This document shows, in pieces, positions 45,401-56,223 of a stretch of 64,000 bases of DNA; positions within the stretch are counted from its first letter, which is position 1; each line of letters opens with the position of its first letter. The DNA comes from Ephydatia muelleri (taxonomy: Eukaryota > Porifera > Demospongiae > Spongillida > Spongillidae). The notes under the pieces are model-generated. The model was given only the letters and a program-made list of their open reading frames with translations. It ran no database searches and was not told where the DNA came from. Location: the NCBI GenBank assembly GCA_013339895.1, contig JABACO010000001.1:34169480-34233479 (forward strand), in the 5' to 3' direction. A program made the translations under genes and the position numbers.

Positions 45401-47190
45401 GCATCTACAAATGAGATTCAAAGTGAACACAACATAACACACAGCACTGCATGAAAGGTGAGGCAGATAATTCTCGCATGTATGTATACATGACCTTGGC
45501 GTTCAAAGAGTTAAAGTCATGGGACCTGGACAATAGTCCCTGTCACTATCTGACATCACAGTGTTTAGCTCTTTCGCTTTTTACACATGTTGTGCAAAAA
45601 AAAGTGTTGCGCGTTGCAGGAGAATGTAGTTAGCTAACAACAAACACTATAAGTGTGGCTTTAGTACAGCACCTGCGGTGCAATATTGCTCTGTTGCCCG
45701 TGAAAGAATTAATATACCATACATGTATGGTAGATGATTTTAGACCTAACATGAACAACGTAAATCTAAATTTATTTTGGACTAGCGTAGTTACAAAATA
45801 AAAACTCACTGAATGTTGTACTATTTTGTGAGCCCAAAGTTCCATCAGGATATATGGACGTCACAGAAATGTTGTAATAAACAGCCTCATGTGTGACTTG
45901 GTGGAGATAGAGACATGGGGAAGTGGTACAGACAGTGTAACCTTGACCAACAGAGCCATCAGCACCAACAACTCTCACTGTGTATGTGGTCACATTGCCT
46001 CCCTGTATATGGGTACAGAGAATTGTAAGTTATCATGGCTACCAGATACAGCTGATTACCACTGGGATCCAGGATATCTCAAGTTGGCGAAGGGTGTTGT
46101 CAGGATTGAGGACAGATGCAGCTTGAATATTCACCACTTCTATAAGAGATGCATACAACATTGAATGAGTGCATGTCATACAGTGCATGTAAAAAAGTTT
46201 CAGTACCCAATGACTCTTCATCAACAATGTTAATAAGTATATTTCCTATTGATTGAACATTTTAAATGTTCGATTGGTTGTACAAAATGCAAGGAAACAA
46301 GGTACTGTTAAAGAGAGGCTTGATAGCACAGATTTACACTCTAGTATTGAAGTAACTAAAATAAAATTAGACATAAACATGTATGATCTACTTGGGCAGC
46401 AAACATTTGCATGCATGCATGCATCATAAAGCTGCCATGCAAAAATTATCTCACCTTGTATGTACAGCTCAAATGATTCAATCGCCACATTCTCATCGTT
46501 CAGATTTTGATCAGTACAAATCCGCACCTCCAAGTCCTCAGAGATGGGAGTTGGGAATGTCTTACAGAACCACGGGAGGTCTGGTGGACTGCAGCACGTA
46601 CCCTCATTTCCACCACACTGCTGTCCGTCCCATAGAACGTCCGAGGAGTACCACACAGGGCTCCAGGGTGCATTAGGGTTGCCTGACTCACAATAGTAAT
46701 CAGAACCCACAAACGAGGGAGGGCTAGCGCCACCTCCGGTGCGTGGACAAATAGCTCTATCCCATGTTTCAAATACACCTGCAGCATATGTATACACGTG
46801 TTGTCTCTTTCCAGGAGACCCATATGTGATTGAGACTCCATCCACGTAGCCATCTTCGACTCGTAACGGAGAAGAGACACGAAAAAAAGCGTCAGGCGAT
46901 CCAAACTGATAACCTCGGAACCGTCCGCACACCTTTTGGTAGCGGAATCCGAAAGTGGGTATACTAAGAGAGTCGCAAGGTGCCGTGGTTTTCTTTCCAC
47001 ATGATCGAGGCGATGTAAAGTTTTGCCACGAGTCGGGACATAGCTTCGATGGATCGGTCATGTTCAGAGAGCCGACCAGTTTCCACTCCCGGCCCAGTGT
47101 GTTCGTGAGAAATGGAGAAGTAGAGCTGACCACCGCCATGTTCAGAAGGCTGACTGCAAAGTAACTCAATAACAAGAACGGAGATGGCAT
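39485..47190 (-). CDS. Type I membrane receptor: Cys-rich domain, FN3, FN3-like, TM
   Basis: Five exons with GT-AG borders: 46455-47190, 46060-46139, 45810-46002, 40592-40924 and 39485-39732 (phases 1, 0, 1, 1), giving 529 aa. Exon 1 starts MPSPFLLLSYFAVSLLNMAV, a signal peptide, followed by a domain with many cysteines and the blocks YVDGVSITYGSP, WDGQQCGG, TCCSPPDLPWFC and DLEVRIC. Exons 2-3 form an FN3 domain (LEISWIPV joined to GGNVTTYTVRVV across a 57-bp intron). Exon 4 is an FN3-like unit (CSFLNNQFFYCVVCC, EVTVSLQGLTIGQIYYC). Exon 5 gives one membrane helix (IIIGITIVISFVVFFSLGVL) and a tail of about 45 residues with YEMI and NSAYG tyrosine motifs, possible signalling sites. ATG 47190 is conserved in two paralogues. 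Adhesion or immune-type recognition is plausible but inferred. Confidence 0.7.
41000..42030. other. Intron 3 sequence, no gene seen
   Basis: AT-rich intronic DNA between exons 3 and 4 of the receptor gene. No further exon compatible with the phase-1 borders was recognised. Confidence 0.45.
42031..42751 (-). mobile_element. Short hAT element with transposase tail
   Basis: Inverted ends begin CAGTGGCGTCCC on both sides and are flanked by TGCAT (42026-42030 and 42752-42756). The minus strand at about 42204-42410 encodes APAKEAFLPYVVWLRSSM, then RRLSSLALMNIHYSHPV, the dimerisation tail of ZMYM-like hAT transposases. Only 721 bp remain, so it cannot move by itself. It lies in intron 3 of the receptor gene. 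The 5-bp duplication fits hAT5. Confidence 0.75.
42752..44149. other. Intron 3 sequence with C tract and hAT end remnant
   Basis: A run of 22 C lies at 43412-43433. It is followed by ggatccgcccctg near 43494-43506, the complement of a typical hAT end; no partner end was found. Otherwise no coding signal. Confidence 0.5.
44150..45809 (-). repeat. Receptor-locus duplicon copy 3 (reference order)
   Basis: The upstream half of intron 3 of the intact receptor gene. Its landmarks recur in copies at 12640-13935, 16815-18908, 53577-55893 and 56800-58290. It shares an extra segment (about 45340-45510) with copy 2 (about 17150-17330). Confidence 0.75.
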
Positions 47191-47994
47191 TGTCAATCGA
47201 TTCTTAATTGCATGTGAAGGCATGTAGAGCAAAGGGACCAAATTGGGAACACCCCCGTTTTAACGGTTGACGGAGTTATCCGTCATGAATATTTAGTCGC
47301 GTAACTGCCAATGACGGTTTTATCAGACATGTCAACATACACTAGCGCTGGCTTTATGGATAGTGACGAAACGTTGTTTACAGAGACAGTGCAGATATGT
47401 GTGAGTTCAGTTGTAAATGTGTGTGTTTGCTAAGCTTGAGGTACGTACCAGTCAGCACGTACAAGGGTGTGTAACCTCCCCTGCATAATGAAAATCGATT
47501 CATAGACATAAACTACTACCATTATTACAACACCTTAATACTGTAATTTTAAACTATTCAGACTAGCACATTGAATTTCGAAACCAATCTAAATTACAAA
47601 TTTGAGCTTTAATAACTCAAAATGGAGGTTAATTACTTGATTTAGTAAACCTTTTCGTTCATCTGGAATATTTGTACACGTTTGCAACTGATTATCATAA
47701 TCTGAATTTCACAGGAAAAAGTTATATATGTCCAATATGGACATATTCATGAGAATTGTTTGATTTCCATTGTAAAAAAAACCAGCCACAAAGAACTATG
47801 GGTTTATCGAACAAATTCCAGGATGGTTTTTTTTTTTCTAAATGTATTCCAGTATGGAAAGAGCAATATCCACTATGGGCTACGGATACGCTTGTAACTA
47901 TGGATACGCAATAGCCATAATGGTTTCATGATGGGAATGCAATTCAATTCTCATGCATAGAACCATTAACGAGGGGGGACGGGGGATGGGGGGT

Positions 47995-48027
<33 letters not shown>

Positions 48028-48605
48028 GCAGTCTCAAACCAAAACCAGACTGGTTTTACATGTGAAAATAGTTGTTTCTCACTGTGGTAACATATTATGG
48101 TTTTGTTGAACAAAGCCCTGGCTGGGTTTGAAATGGTTAATGTGGTATTATAGATTGTTAAGAAAATTGAATTTTCTATTCCGGGATCAATTTCCACCTT
48201 GATATTAAGTGTGTTTTCACACTGTTCATCTTGGTTATTGGTTGTTGTTCGATCCTGGTATTATACTGCTTTTTCTTATTTACCTTCAGATTTTCCATGG
48301 TACTCCATCCTGACTTTTCTTTTGCACTCCACTCCACAGGTTCTTGAGGTGCTCCATGGCAAAATTACATAATATAGCTTACTCCTACGTGAGTTACCAC
48401 TTTTCTCCACGTGCGGGGCAGATACGCCAAGCATGGATAATGCAATGTATTGCAGCACGTTATCCGTTTCCAATCCCTTCCGTATACAATAGATCTATGG
48501 TGAAAGTCATTCCGTTTTATATTCACTCCGACTGAGCCGGAGTGACAAAGAGTGAAAAGCATCATTCTGTTTTGCTGTGCATGCAATTTTAAGAATCGAT
48601 TGACA
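47191..48605. promoter_or_regulatory. Head-to-head intergenic region between receptor copies
   Basis: About 1.4 kb separate two divergent ATG codons of paralogous exons. Near each ATG the sequence catgcaatt...aagaatcgattgaca is conserved, presumably leader or core promoter. A run of 32 G occupies 47995-48026. A short palindrome gtccaatatggac lies near 47737. No TATA box was assigned. Confidence 0.45.
47995..48026. repeat. Poly-G tract (32 G)
   Basis: An uninterrupted run of 32 G on the plus strand, preceded by further G-rich blocks from 47971. It could form G-quadruplex structure. Its true length may be uncertain because homopolymers are error-prone. Confidence 0.9.
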
Positions 48606-49895
48606 ATGCCATTTCCGTTCTTGTTATTGAGTTACTTTGCAGTCAGCCTTCTGAACATGGCGGTGGTCAGCTCTACTTCTTCATTTCTCACGAACACACC
48701 GGGCCGGGAGTGGAAACTGGTCGGCTTTCTGAACATGACCGATCCATCGAAGCTATGTCCCGACTCGTGGCAAAACTTTACATCGCCTCGATCATGTGGA
48801 AAGAAAACCACGGCACCTTGCGACTCTCTGAGTATACCCACTTTCGAATTCCGCTACCAAAAGGTGTGCGGACGGTTCCGAGGTTATCAGTTTGGACCGC
48901 CTGACGCTTTTCATGTCTCTTCATTTCGAGTCGAAGATAGCTACGTAGATGGAGTCTCAATCACATATGGGTCTCCTGAAAAGAGACAACACGTGTATAC
49001 ATATGCTGCAGGTGTATCTGAAAAACAGGATTGGGATGCTTGTCCATGCGCCGGGGGAGGTGTTAGCGCTCCCTCGTTTGTGGGTTCTGATTACTATTGT
49101 GAGTCAGGCAACCCTAATGCAATCTTTAGCACTGTGTGGTACTCCTCGGACGTTCTATGGGACGGACAGCAGTGTGGTGGAAATGAGGGTACGTGCTGCA
49201 ATCCACCAGACCTCCCGTGGTTCGTAAGACGTTCCCAACTCCCATCGCTGAGGATTTGGAAGTTCGGATTTGCACGAATGAAGTTCTTGTCAATGAGAAT
49301 GTGGCGATTGAGTCGTTTGAAATGTACATACAAAGTGAGATAATCTTTGCATGGCAGCTTTATGATGCATGCATGCATGCAAATGTTTGCTGCACAAGAA
49401 GATTATACATGTTTCTAACTTTATTTTTGTTAGTTCAATACTAGAGTGAAATACTGTGATATCAAGCCTCTCTTTAACAGTACCTTGTTTCCTTGCATTT
49501 TGTACAACCAATCCAACATTTAAAAGTTCAATTTCTCAATAGGAAATATACTTATTAACATTGTTGATGAAGAGTCATTTGGTACTGAAACTTTTTTACA
49601 TGCACTGTATGACATGCACTCATTCAATGTTGTATGCATCTATGATATGGAAGTGGCGAATATTCAAGCTGCATCTATTCTCAATCCTGACAACACCCTT
49701 CGCCAACTTGAGATATCCTTCATCCCAGTGGTAATCAGCTGTATCTGGTAGCCATGATAACTTACAATTCTCTGTACCCATATACAGGGTGGCGATGTGA
49801 CCACATACACAGTGAGAGTTGTCGGTTCTGACAGCTCTGTTGGTCAAGGTTGCACTGTTTGTACCACTTCCCCATGTCTCTATGTCCACTTGCCG
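48606..49895 (+). pseudogene. Receptor paralogue: signal, Cys-rich exon and FN3 exons, broken
   Basis: Starts MPFPFLLLSYFAVSLLNMAV and follows exon 1 of the intact gene closely, including YVDGVSITYGSP and WDGQQCGG. One T is missing within LPWFCKTF (about 49222), shifting the frame. The FN3 first-half exon (about 49652-49725) has lost its acceptor AG (atatgg for ttatag). The FN3 second-half exon (about 49788-49895) is cut off at ctctatgtccac. It is therefore a decayed copy on the opposite strand to the intact gene. Confidence 0.8.
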
Positions 49896-50479
49896 TAAGA
49901 TCGTAACGGCAAACCGCAAGATTCGATTTTGCAGAAATCGAGATACTTAGCGCGTACTCCGAGGAAAGGCAACCGCATGGTGGACTAAAAACCACCGTCG
50001 TACAAAGAGAAGGTGAGGCAGTTTCGTTGCTTACGACTCGAGGGTGGAGCTACGTGGCCAAGTTAGGTGGAGGTGTGGCATCCAGATGACATCATGATGG
50101 ACGGGTATAAATAATTGTGCGCAATGCGCATGCGTACACGAGATACAGAAGCGTACACTGAGTTCTAGTGATGAGCAAATTATGATTATTTGTTTCAGAG
50201 TTCATTGCTACATCTCAATGCGGTTAATTGGATGTGGTCATTAAAACTAATTAATCTTGATTAATAATTTTTAAATTAAATATATGGAGAAAAATTTGCC
50301 TAACACCTTGATGTTAGTATGAAAATCCTAGATTTTTAGCTACATCTGATATTCCAGTACAAAAGCATCGCGTTCTTACGTGAAAACCCTGTATGTGGAT
50401 GTACTGCGGTAGGAGATTTTATTACTCACCAGGATGATTTATTATATTCTTGACTAAATATTATATTTTATTGCTACAG
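49896..50479. other. Unrelated insert and intron before Ig exon
   Basis: Sequence starting ttgccgtaagatcgtaacgg is not shared with the other FN3 copies and marks a rearrangement breakpoint. A TATA-like gggtataaataattg lies near 50104. No gene was recognised. Confidence 0.45.
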
Positions 50480-50752
50480 TGTATGTGACTCCAACCATCA
50501 TCACTCAACCCAGTGACGTGCTAGCTGTGGTGAATGACAATGTGACATTGGTGTGTGAGGCAGAGGCCTTTCCTCCTCCCCAGTACCAATGGGAACATAT
50601 AGAAGGCAATCTAACAGGAAGATCCAGTATGATGGGGATAAACAGGAAAAAGCTGGAATTAAATGAAGTAATGTTTGGAGATGAAGGAAGCTACATATGC
50701 AAGGTTATATCCAACAATACAACTGCCACATCAAGAAAGGCCACTGTTTCAT
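50480..50752 (+). pseudogene. Ig-domain exon of the receptor family
   Basis: A 273-bp exon, acceptor gctacag and donor gtaaat, phase 1 on both sides. It encodes one immunoglobulin I-set-like domain: TPTIITQPSDVLAV, NVTLVCEAEAFPPPQYQW, then GDEGSYICKV, with the two Cys and the Trp in place. The exon itself is open. Its symmetric phase would allow insertion at the phase-1 borders of the intact receptor, which lacks Ig domains. It has no identified partner exons in working order, so it is listed as part of a broken gene. Confidence 0.65.
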
Positions 50753-51003
50753 GTAAATCATTGAATGAAGTATTAGCATATGAAATTTAATTCCCAATAA
50801 CAGCATATCGAAAGGTCAACTTGCCCAGATGTAGGATATTATTTTGTTCCACAATATGTTAAACGGATATAATAATGGTTAAAAATTTATGACTACATTG
50901 AAACACTTCTCTAGCTCTAAACAATCGGCATTTATTTAACTGCAATTGATAAGCATATATTGCACTTTCCAATTTTATTACATAACATGGTGCTAACGAC
51001 TTT

Positions 51004-51230
51004 GAGCTGGGGTTGACCTGTGTTCCATTGGCTGTAGAAACCTATGGGAATTGGGGGGTGGAGGCCCAAGAGACATTTTCCCGCGTAGCCTCACTACTTG
51101 CTGCAAGCCACAGTGTGTCAAAATCAAAGGCAACAGCGTCTGACATTTATGGTCGCTTAAACCTGACCCTAACCAGTTCTGTGGCCAGGGCTATCGTGGC
51201 CAGGGATCTAAGGCCAAAATACATGTTATG
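51004..51230 (+). mobile_element. Retroelement C-terminal fragment
   Basis: Reads LTCVPLAVETYGNWGVEAQE, then IYGRLNLTLTSSVARA, the same family as the fragments at 3606-3890 and 9430-10125. It lies between two Ig exons. Confidence 0.5.
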
Positions 51231-51355
51231 GCGTCCAATGTGTTGTTTAATTATACGTTATGCATTTTGTTTATTAGTAAACAGTGTATAATTACTTACA
51301 TAAAAATGCTACATGAATACTTTTATGATCACTGGACTATTTATTCGTGTTGTAG

Positions 51356-51762
51356 TGTCTCCATCGACTGGAGTAACAGTTACTCCATCATCAACCACTG
51401 TGGCTGAACTGCTTTAGTCTAGGTGGACCTGGCAACACCTACCAGTGGTCAACTGGTCACATTACTCCTACCCTGCAGCTGATTGTAAAGAATGGCACCT
51501 CTGATGGAGGCACATACACATGTGTTGTGACCAATGCAGCAGGCAGTGGAAGTGCTAGTGCAACTGTGTATGTGACTCCAACCATCATCACTCAACCCAG
51601 TGACATGCTAGCTGTGGGGAATGGCAATGTGACATTGGTGTGTGAGGCAGAGGCCTTTCCTCCTCCCCAGTACCTATGGGAACACATAGAACGCAATCTA
51701 ACAGGAAGATGTAATATGATGGTGATAAACAGCGAAAAGCTGGAATTAAATGGAGTAATTAG
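51356..51762 (+). pseudogene. Double Ig exon, damaged
   Basis: After the acceptor gttgtag (phase 1) comes the start of an Ig domain (SPSTGVTVTPSSTTVAE). A short loss then shifts the frame; it continues as CFSLGGPGNTYQWSTGHITP and GGTYTCVVTNAAGSGSASA. It then runs directly into a second Ig domain (TPTIITQPSDMLAVGNG, LVCEAEAFPPPQYLW) that ends early at a stop after NGVIS. The second half parallels the exon at 50480-50752, but here the two domains are fused without an intron. Confidence 0.65.
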
Positions 51763-52241
51763 CTGAATACACCCACCGCTGTAAGCGACTGGAAATAGAT
51801 AATTTACGGTATCACTCTATACTTCTGAAGTGACGCCTCATTATAGCCACCCAATGTTTCAAAGCTTACCATGACTCACCAGAAACTGCAAATCAAAAAA
51901 TGAAATACAACACACGCACTGTACTTCATTTCTTAGCGTGCCCACTCTATACGCGTAGTCTAGAAATCACACAGAAATCTGGAAATCCACTGAAATCCAG
52001 AAATCGAATAGAAATCCAGAAATCACTCCGAAATCCGGAAATCAAACAAAAATCTAGAAAGTGATTTCGAAATCACCGTGATTTCAATATCTCGTACGCT
52101 TTATAGCCTAGTGGCGGAACCCTCGGCGTAAAAAGAGTGAAAGTCACTCTTTTATTTTCACTCGGACTGAGCCGGAGTGACAAAGAGTGAAAAGCATCAT
52201 TCTGTTTTTGCTGTGCATGCAATTTTAAGAATCGATTGACA
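51763..52241. other. Spacer with GAAATCC minisatellite
   Basis: About 51960-52095 consists of diverged gaaatccagaaatc units, including a short inverted part (gtgatttcgaaatcac). From about 52145 the sequence matches the leader region upstream of 48606. Confidence 0.65.
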
Positions 52242-53576
52242 ATGCCATCTCCGTTCTTGTTATTGAGTTACTTTGCAGTCAGCCTTCTGAACATGGCGGT
52301 GGTCAGCTCTACTTCTCCATTTCTCACGAACACACCGGGCCTGGAGTGGAAACTGGTCGGCTCTCTGAACATGACCGATCCATCGAAGCTATGTCCCGAC
52401 TCGTGGCAAAGCTTTACATCGCCTCGATCATGTGGAAAGAAAACCACGGCACCTTGCGACTCTCTGAGTATACCAACTTTCGGATTCCGCTACCAAAATG
52501 TGTGCGGACGGTTCCGAGGTTATCAGCTTGGATCGCCTGACGCTTTTCATGTCTCTTCTTCATTTCGAGTCGAAGATGGCTACGTGGATGGAGTCTCAAT
52601 CACATATGGGTCTCCTGGAAAGAGACAACACGTGTATACATATGCTGCAGGTGTATCTGAAAAACAGGATTGGGATGCTTGTTCTGATTACTATTGTGAG
52701 TCAGGCAACCCTAATACACGTGTGGTACTCCTTGGACGTTCTATAGGACCGACAGCAGTGTGGTGGAAATGAGGGTACGTGCTGCAGTCCACCAGACCTC
52801 CCGTGGTTCTGTAAGACGTTCCCAACTCCCATCGCTGAGGACTTGGAAGTTCGGATTTGCACGAATGAAGTTCTTGACAATGAGAATGTGGCGATTGTGT
52901 CGTTTGAAATGTACATACAAAGTGAGATAATCTTTGCATGGCAGCTTTATGATGCATGCATGCATGCAAATGTTTGCTGCACAAGGAGATTATACATGTT
53001 TCTAATTTTATTTTTGTTAGTTCAATACTTGAGTGAAATACTGTGCTATCAAGCCTCTCTTTAACAGTACCTTGTTTCCTTGCATTTTGTACAACCAATC
53101 CAACATTTAAAATGTTCATTTTCTCGATAGGAAATATACTTATTAACATTGTTGATGAAGAGTCATTTGGTACTGAAACTTTTTAACATGCACTGTATGA
53201 CATGCACTCATTCAATGTTGTATGCATCTCTTATAGTAGTGGCGAATATTCAAGCTGCATCTATTCTCAATCCTGACAACACCCTTCGCCAACTTGAGAT
53301 ATCCTGGATCCCAGTGGTAATCAGCTGTATCTGGTAGCCATTATAACTTACAATTCTCTGTACCCATATACAGGGAGGCAATGTGACCACATACACAGTG
53401 AGAGTTGTCGGTTCTGACAGCTTAGTTGGTCAAGGTTGCACAGTCTGTACCACTTCCCATGTCTCTATGTCCACCAAGTCACACATGAAGCTGTTTATTA
53501 CAACATTTCTGTGACATCCATAAATCCTGATGGAACTTTGGGCTCACAAAATAGTATAACATTCAGTGAGTTTACT
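52242..53576 (+). pseudogene. Second plus-strand receptor paralogue, broken
   Basis: Exon 1 starts MPSPFLLLSYFAVSLLNMAV and tracks the intact gene to DWDAC. An internal piece including PSFVG is then missing, and other small losses put WDGQQCGG out of frame. The FN3 first-half exon (about 53234-53313) has a good acceptor and donor. The second half (about 53374-53570) lacks one C near 53457 (tcccatg for tccccatg), shifting the frame before THEAVYYNISVTS. Order and spacing otherwise match the intact gene. Confidence 0.8.
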
Positions 53577-55893
53577 TCGTTAGTCCAAAATAAATTTTGA
53601 TTTACAGTTGTTCATGTTAGGTCTAAAATCATCTACCATACATGTACGGTATATTAATTCTTTCACGGGCAACAGAGCAATATTGCACCGCAGGTGCTAT
53701 ACAAAAGCCACACTTATAGTGTATGTTGTTTGCTAACTACGTTTTCCTGCAACGCGCAACACTTTTTTGTTTGCACATGTGTACCGTAATAATTGGCGAA
53801 AGAGCTAAACACTGTGATGTCGGATTGTGACAGGGACTATTGCATAGGCGTCGGAAGGTCATAATACCTGGGGGGGCGCAACTTAATTATTTCACACAAA
53901 TTGAAATATAATACTATACTGAGTAAAACGATTGCAGTTATCGAATCTCAGTAAAAAGTAAGTCAATATATGCCAAAGAATTCTTTTCTGTGCTCATTCG
54001 CGGTTGCAAAATTATTCATTACGAGATGTAAGTCTATCGCGTCTGTCTTTTCTTTGTGACAATGGAGTAGAACGACGTTATTGAGTTTTTCCTGGGTCAT
54101 TGTTGAACGAAGGTATGTTTTTAACCGTCTTAAGGCTGAAAAAGACCTTTCTGCTGTTGCAGTCGTTACAGGGATTGTTAAAAATATCCTAACAAGTTTA
54201 TGCACTTCTGAAAACATCGCGAGTGTTAATGGCGATGTTTTTAGTATGTCTGCCAGTACCCGAACATTTGTAACACTTTTCAGATGATCGTACGGTGATG
54301 TTTTCTTGATCTCATTGACCAAATCAGGAAGCATCGCTATTTGCCTCAACAATTTTTTCCCGTCTAAGTCTTTCGCATAAAACTTCAAAAGCGTTTCATC
54401 AATATTGCCATTTTCAACGTCACTAACCATGTTTGTGGCTTTAAGCAAGGTTGATTCGATCTGTAATTGAATTCGTGACTAAATCGTTGTGAGAGTTCTA
54501 GCACAATTATGTCGATTACTTCAAAGCAGGTCTTTCTATAATAATCTTCAGGCGTCTCAAACACACTTTGCGTCTCAGCATATAATAATGTGTTCATAAA
54601 AGTGGGGGGGCGGAAAACTCAATGCGCCCCCTCTTAGTCAAACCTGGGGGGGCTTTAGCCCCCTCTGCCCCCCCCCCCCCCCGGCTCCGACGCCTATGCT
54701 ATTGTCCAGGTCCCATGACTTTAACCGATTATACGTGGAGGACGCATATTTGCGCCCGCAGCCCTGGCCGTATAGCATATACTTCCTGACATTGCCACTG
54801 AGCGGCTATTGCGCATAGAAGGCCGTAAACGAGTGATTGTTACCAACAGGTTTGTGCAAAAGTTAAATAGCTATATCTTCGAACCTGTAGCGTACACACT
54901 GCACACTCAGGGCACATACATGGCTATCAACACGTATCAACACTCAGCGTACAACAATGTATGCACCCCACATACAGCACTATATGTCCACTCAGCGTAC
55001 AACCGCGCGCTACCAGCTACGTACATACACTGTAACTACCTTGTCACGCTACTGGATCGATGCAGTGTTGGCAGCTTCTTAGACATGACAGGCCTATGTG
55101 AAGTTCTCCTTCTAGGATCTTCGTGGTGAAATATATTCAGCATCCATAATGTGCTGATGTACACCTCGGATGATGCACGCTTCTACATGTATTTCACTTC
55201 AATTTCAGTCTGCATGTATGTGCTGCTTTGACAATAATGTCGATTTGGCACATAACTTCTTAAGCAACTGAAGAAATAAAAATTAGAAATATTCTTCCTT
55301 TAACACCTGCATTAGATATATAGGCTTTACTGTTGCAAATCGTTCTGCATATTGAAAATGCAGTAAATAAATGGGCAAGGAAGGGTACCTCATTCCTTGC
55401 ATTGGTGTGTAATGAATCTAAAGCATCTATTATACGACCAGTTGCAAATGTAACAGAGCCAGGTGATGCAGCCCGACTGGAGCAATGCCGATTCGGGTAA
55501 GAGAGCGCCGTCCCAGAGATATATAATTTATTCCCTTCGCAACGCTAGACTGACCATATCGTAATTATCGCTTTAAGGCTAATTGCCATGGTGGGCCATG
55601 AAGGTTTTGTCGAAGGAGATCCATGCAGGGTAAAGTGACGAAGTGTACCGTACTTATATACATTGTAAACTAATCGATCGTAGTGTCTCTAAAAATTGAA
55701 GTAACCGTATTTCGCGAATAATTGATTGGCGAAACACACGATGTTAACGGTGCGGACTACCGTTATATGCGCATATTCTGTATCGTTTGGTTGACATACG
55801 ATGTAATACCGCGCAAGCTGTCATCGCAATAAAATTAAACCATTTGTTTACACTTGCACACAACATACATGTCATGTGATTCATTTCTTACAG
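53577..55893 (+). repeat. Receptor-locus duplicon copy 4, split by a hAT element
   Basis: Intron sequence collinear with intron 3 of the intact gene, ending at the acceptor before 55894. It is interrupted at 53843-54698 by a hAT element; the rest shows the same landmarks as the other copies. Confidence 0.75.
53843..54698 (-). mobile_element. hAT element with 6-bp target duplication and transposase tail
   Basis: Inverted ends CATAGGCGTCGGA, flanked by CTATTG on both sides (53837-53842 and 54699-54704). Paralogous copies show the unsplit target gggactattgtccagg. The minus strand 53963-54448 encodes FLTIPVTTATAERSFSALRR and LRSTMTQEKLNNVVLL, the hAT C-terminal dimerisation region. The catalytic core is absent, so this is a non-autonomous 856-bp derivative. 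The right end is C-rich. Six-bp duplications fit the hAT6 group. Confidence 0.85.
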
Positions 55894-56223
55894 GTTACCA
55901 ATTCTATCTTCAAAATATATCATATTTGAGCTACAGTAACTCCTTTGACTGTTCGTTTCTCAATAACCAGTCCTTCTACTGTGTGGTGTGCTGCAGTTCT
56001 GATCAGTCTGTTGCTCCTGATTCAAGTGTGTACAATTTATCCAATACCAAAGGCGCAGAGGTAACTGTCTCCCTACAAGGCCTCACCAGTGGTCAGATGT
56101 ACCACTGCAAAGCAGCAGCTACCAACACTAATTCTACACACTGTGGTGGTCCAGTGGTTGGAGGTGTGAAGATGTACTTCAGCTTTGTGGCAAGCCTTCC
56201 CTCCACAACCTTTCCCACCACAT
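55894..56223 (+). CDS. FN3-like Cys-rich exon, open copy
   Basis: A 330-bp exon, acceptor cttacag and donor gtaggt, phase 1 on both sides, matching exon 4 of the intact gene. Two small losses near its start (2 bp and 1 bp) cancel, so the frame stays open: YQFYLQNISYLSYSNSFDC, then CVVCCSSDQSVAPDSS, then EVTVSLQGLTSGQMYHC. With the TM exon at 63757 this could belong to a second, plus-strand gene, but the matching upstream exons are broken. Confidence 0.6.

Noticed and set aside
48632-48841. Antisense frames opposite the Cys-rich receptor exons (also at 46955 and 52414)
   Set aside because: They are shadows of the real exon, recurring only because the exon is duplicated.
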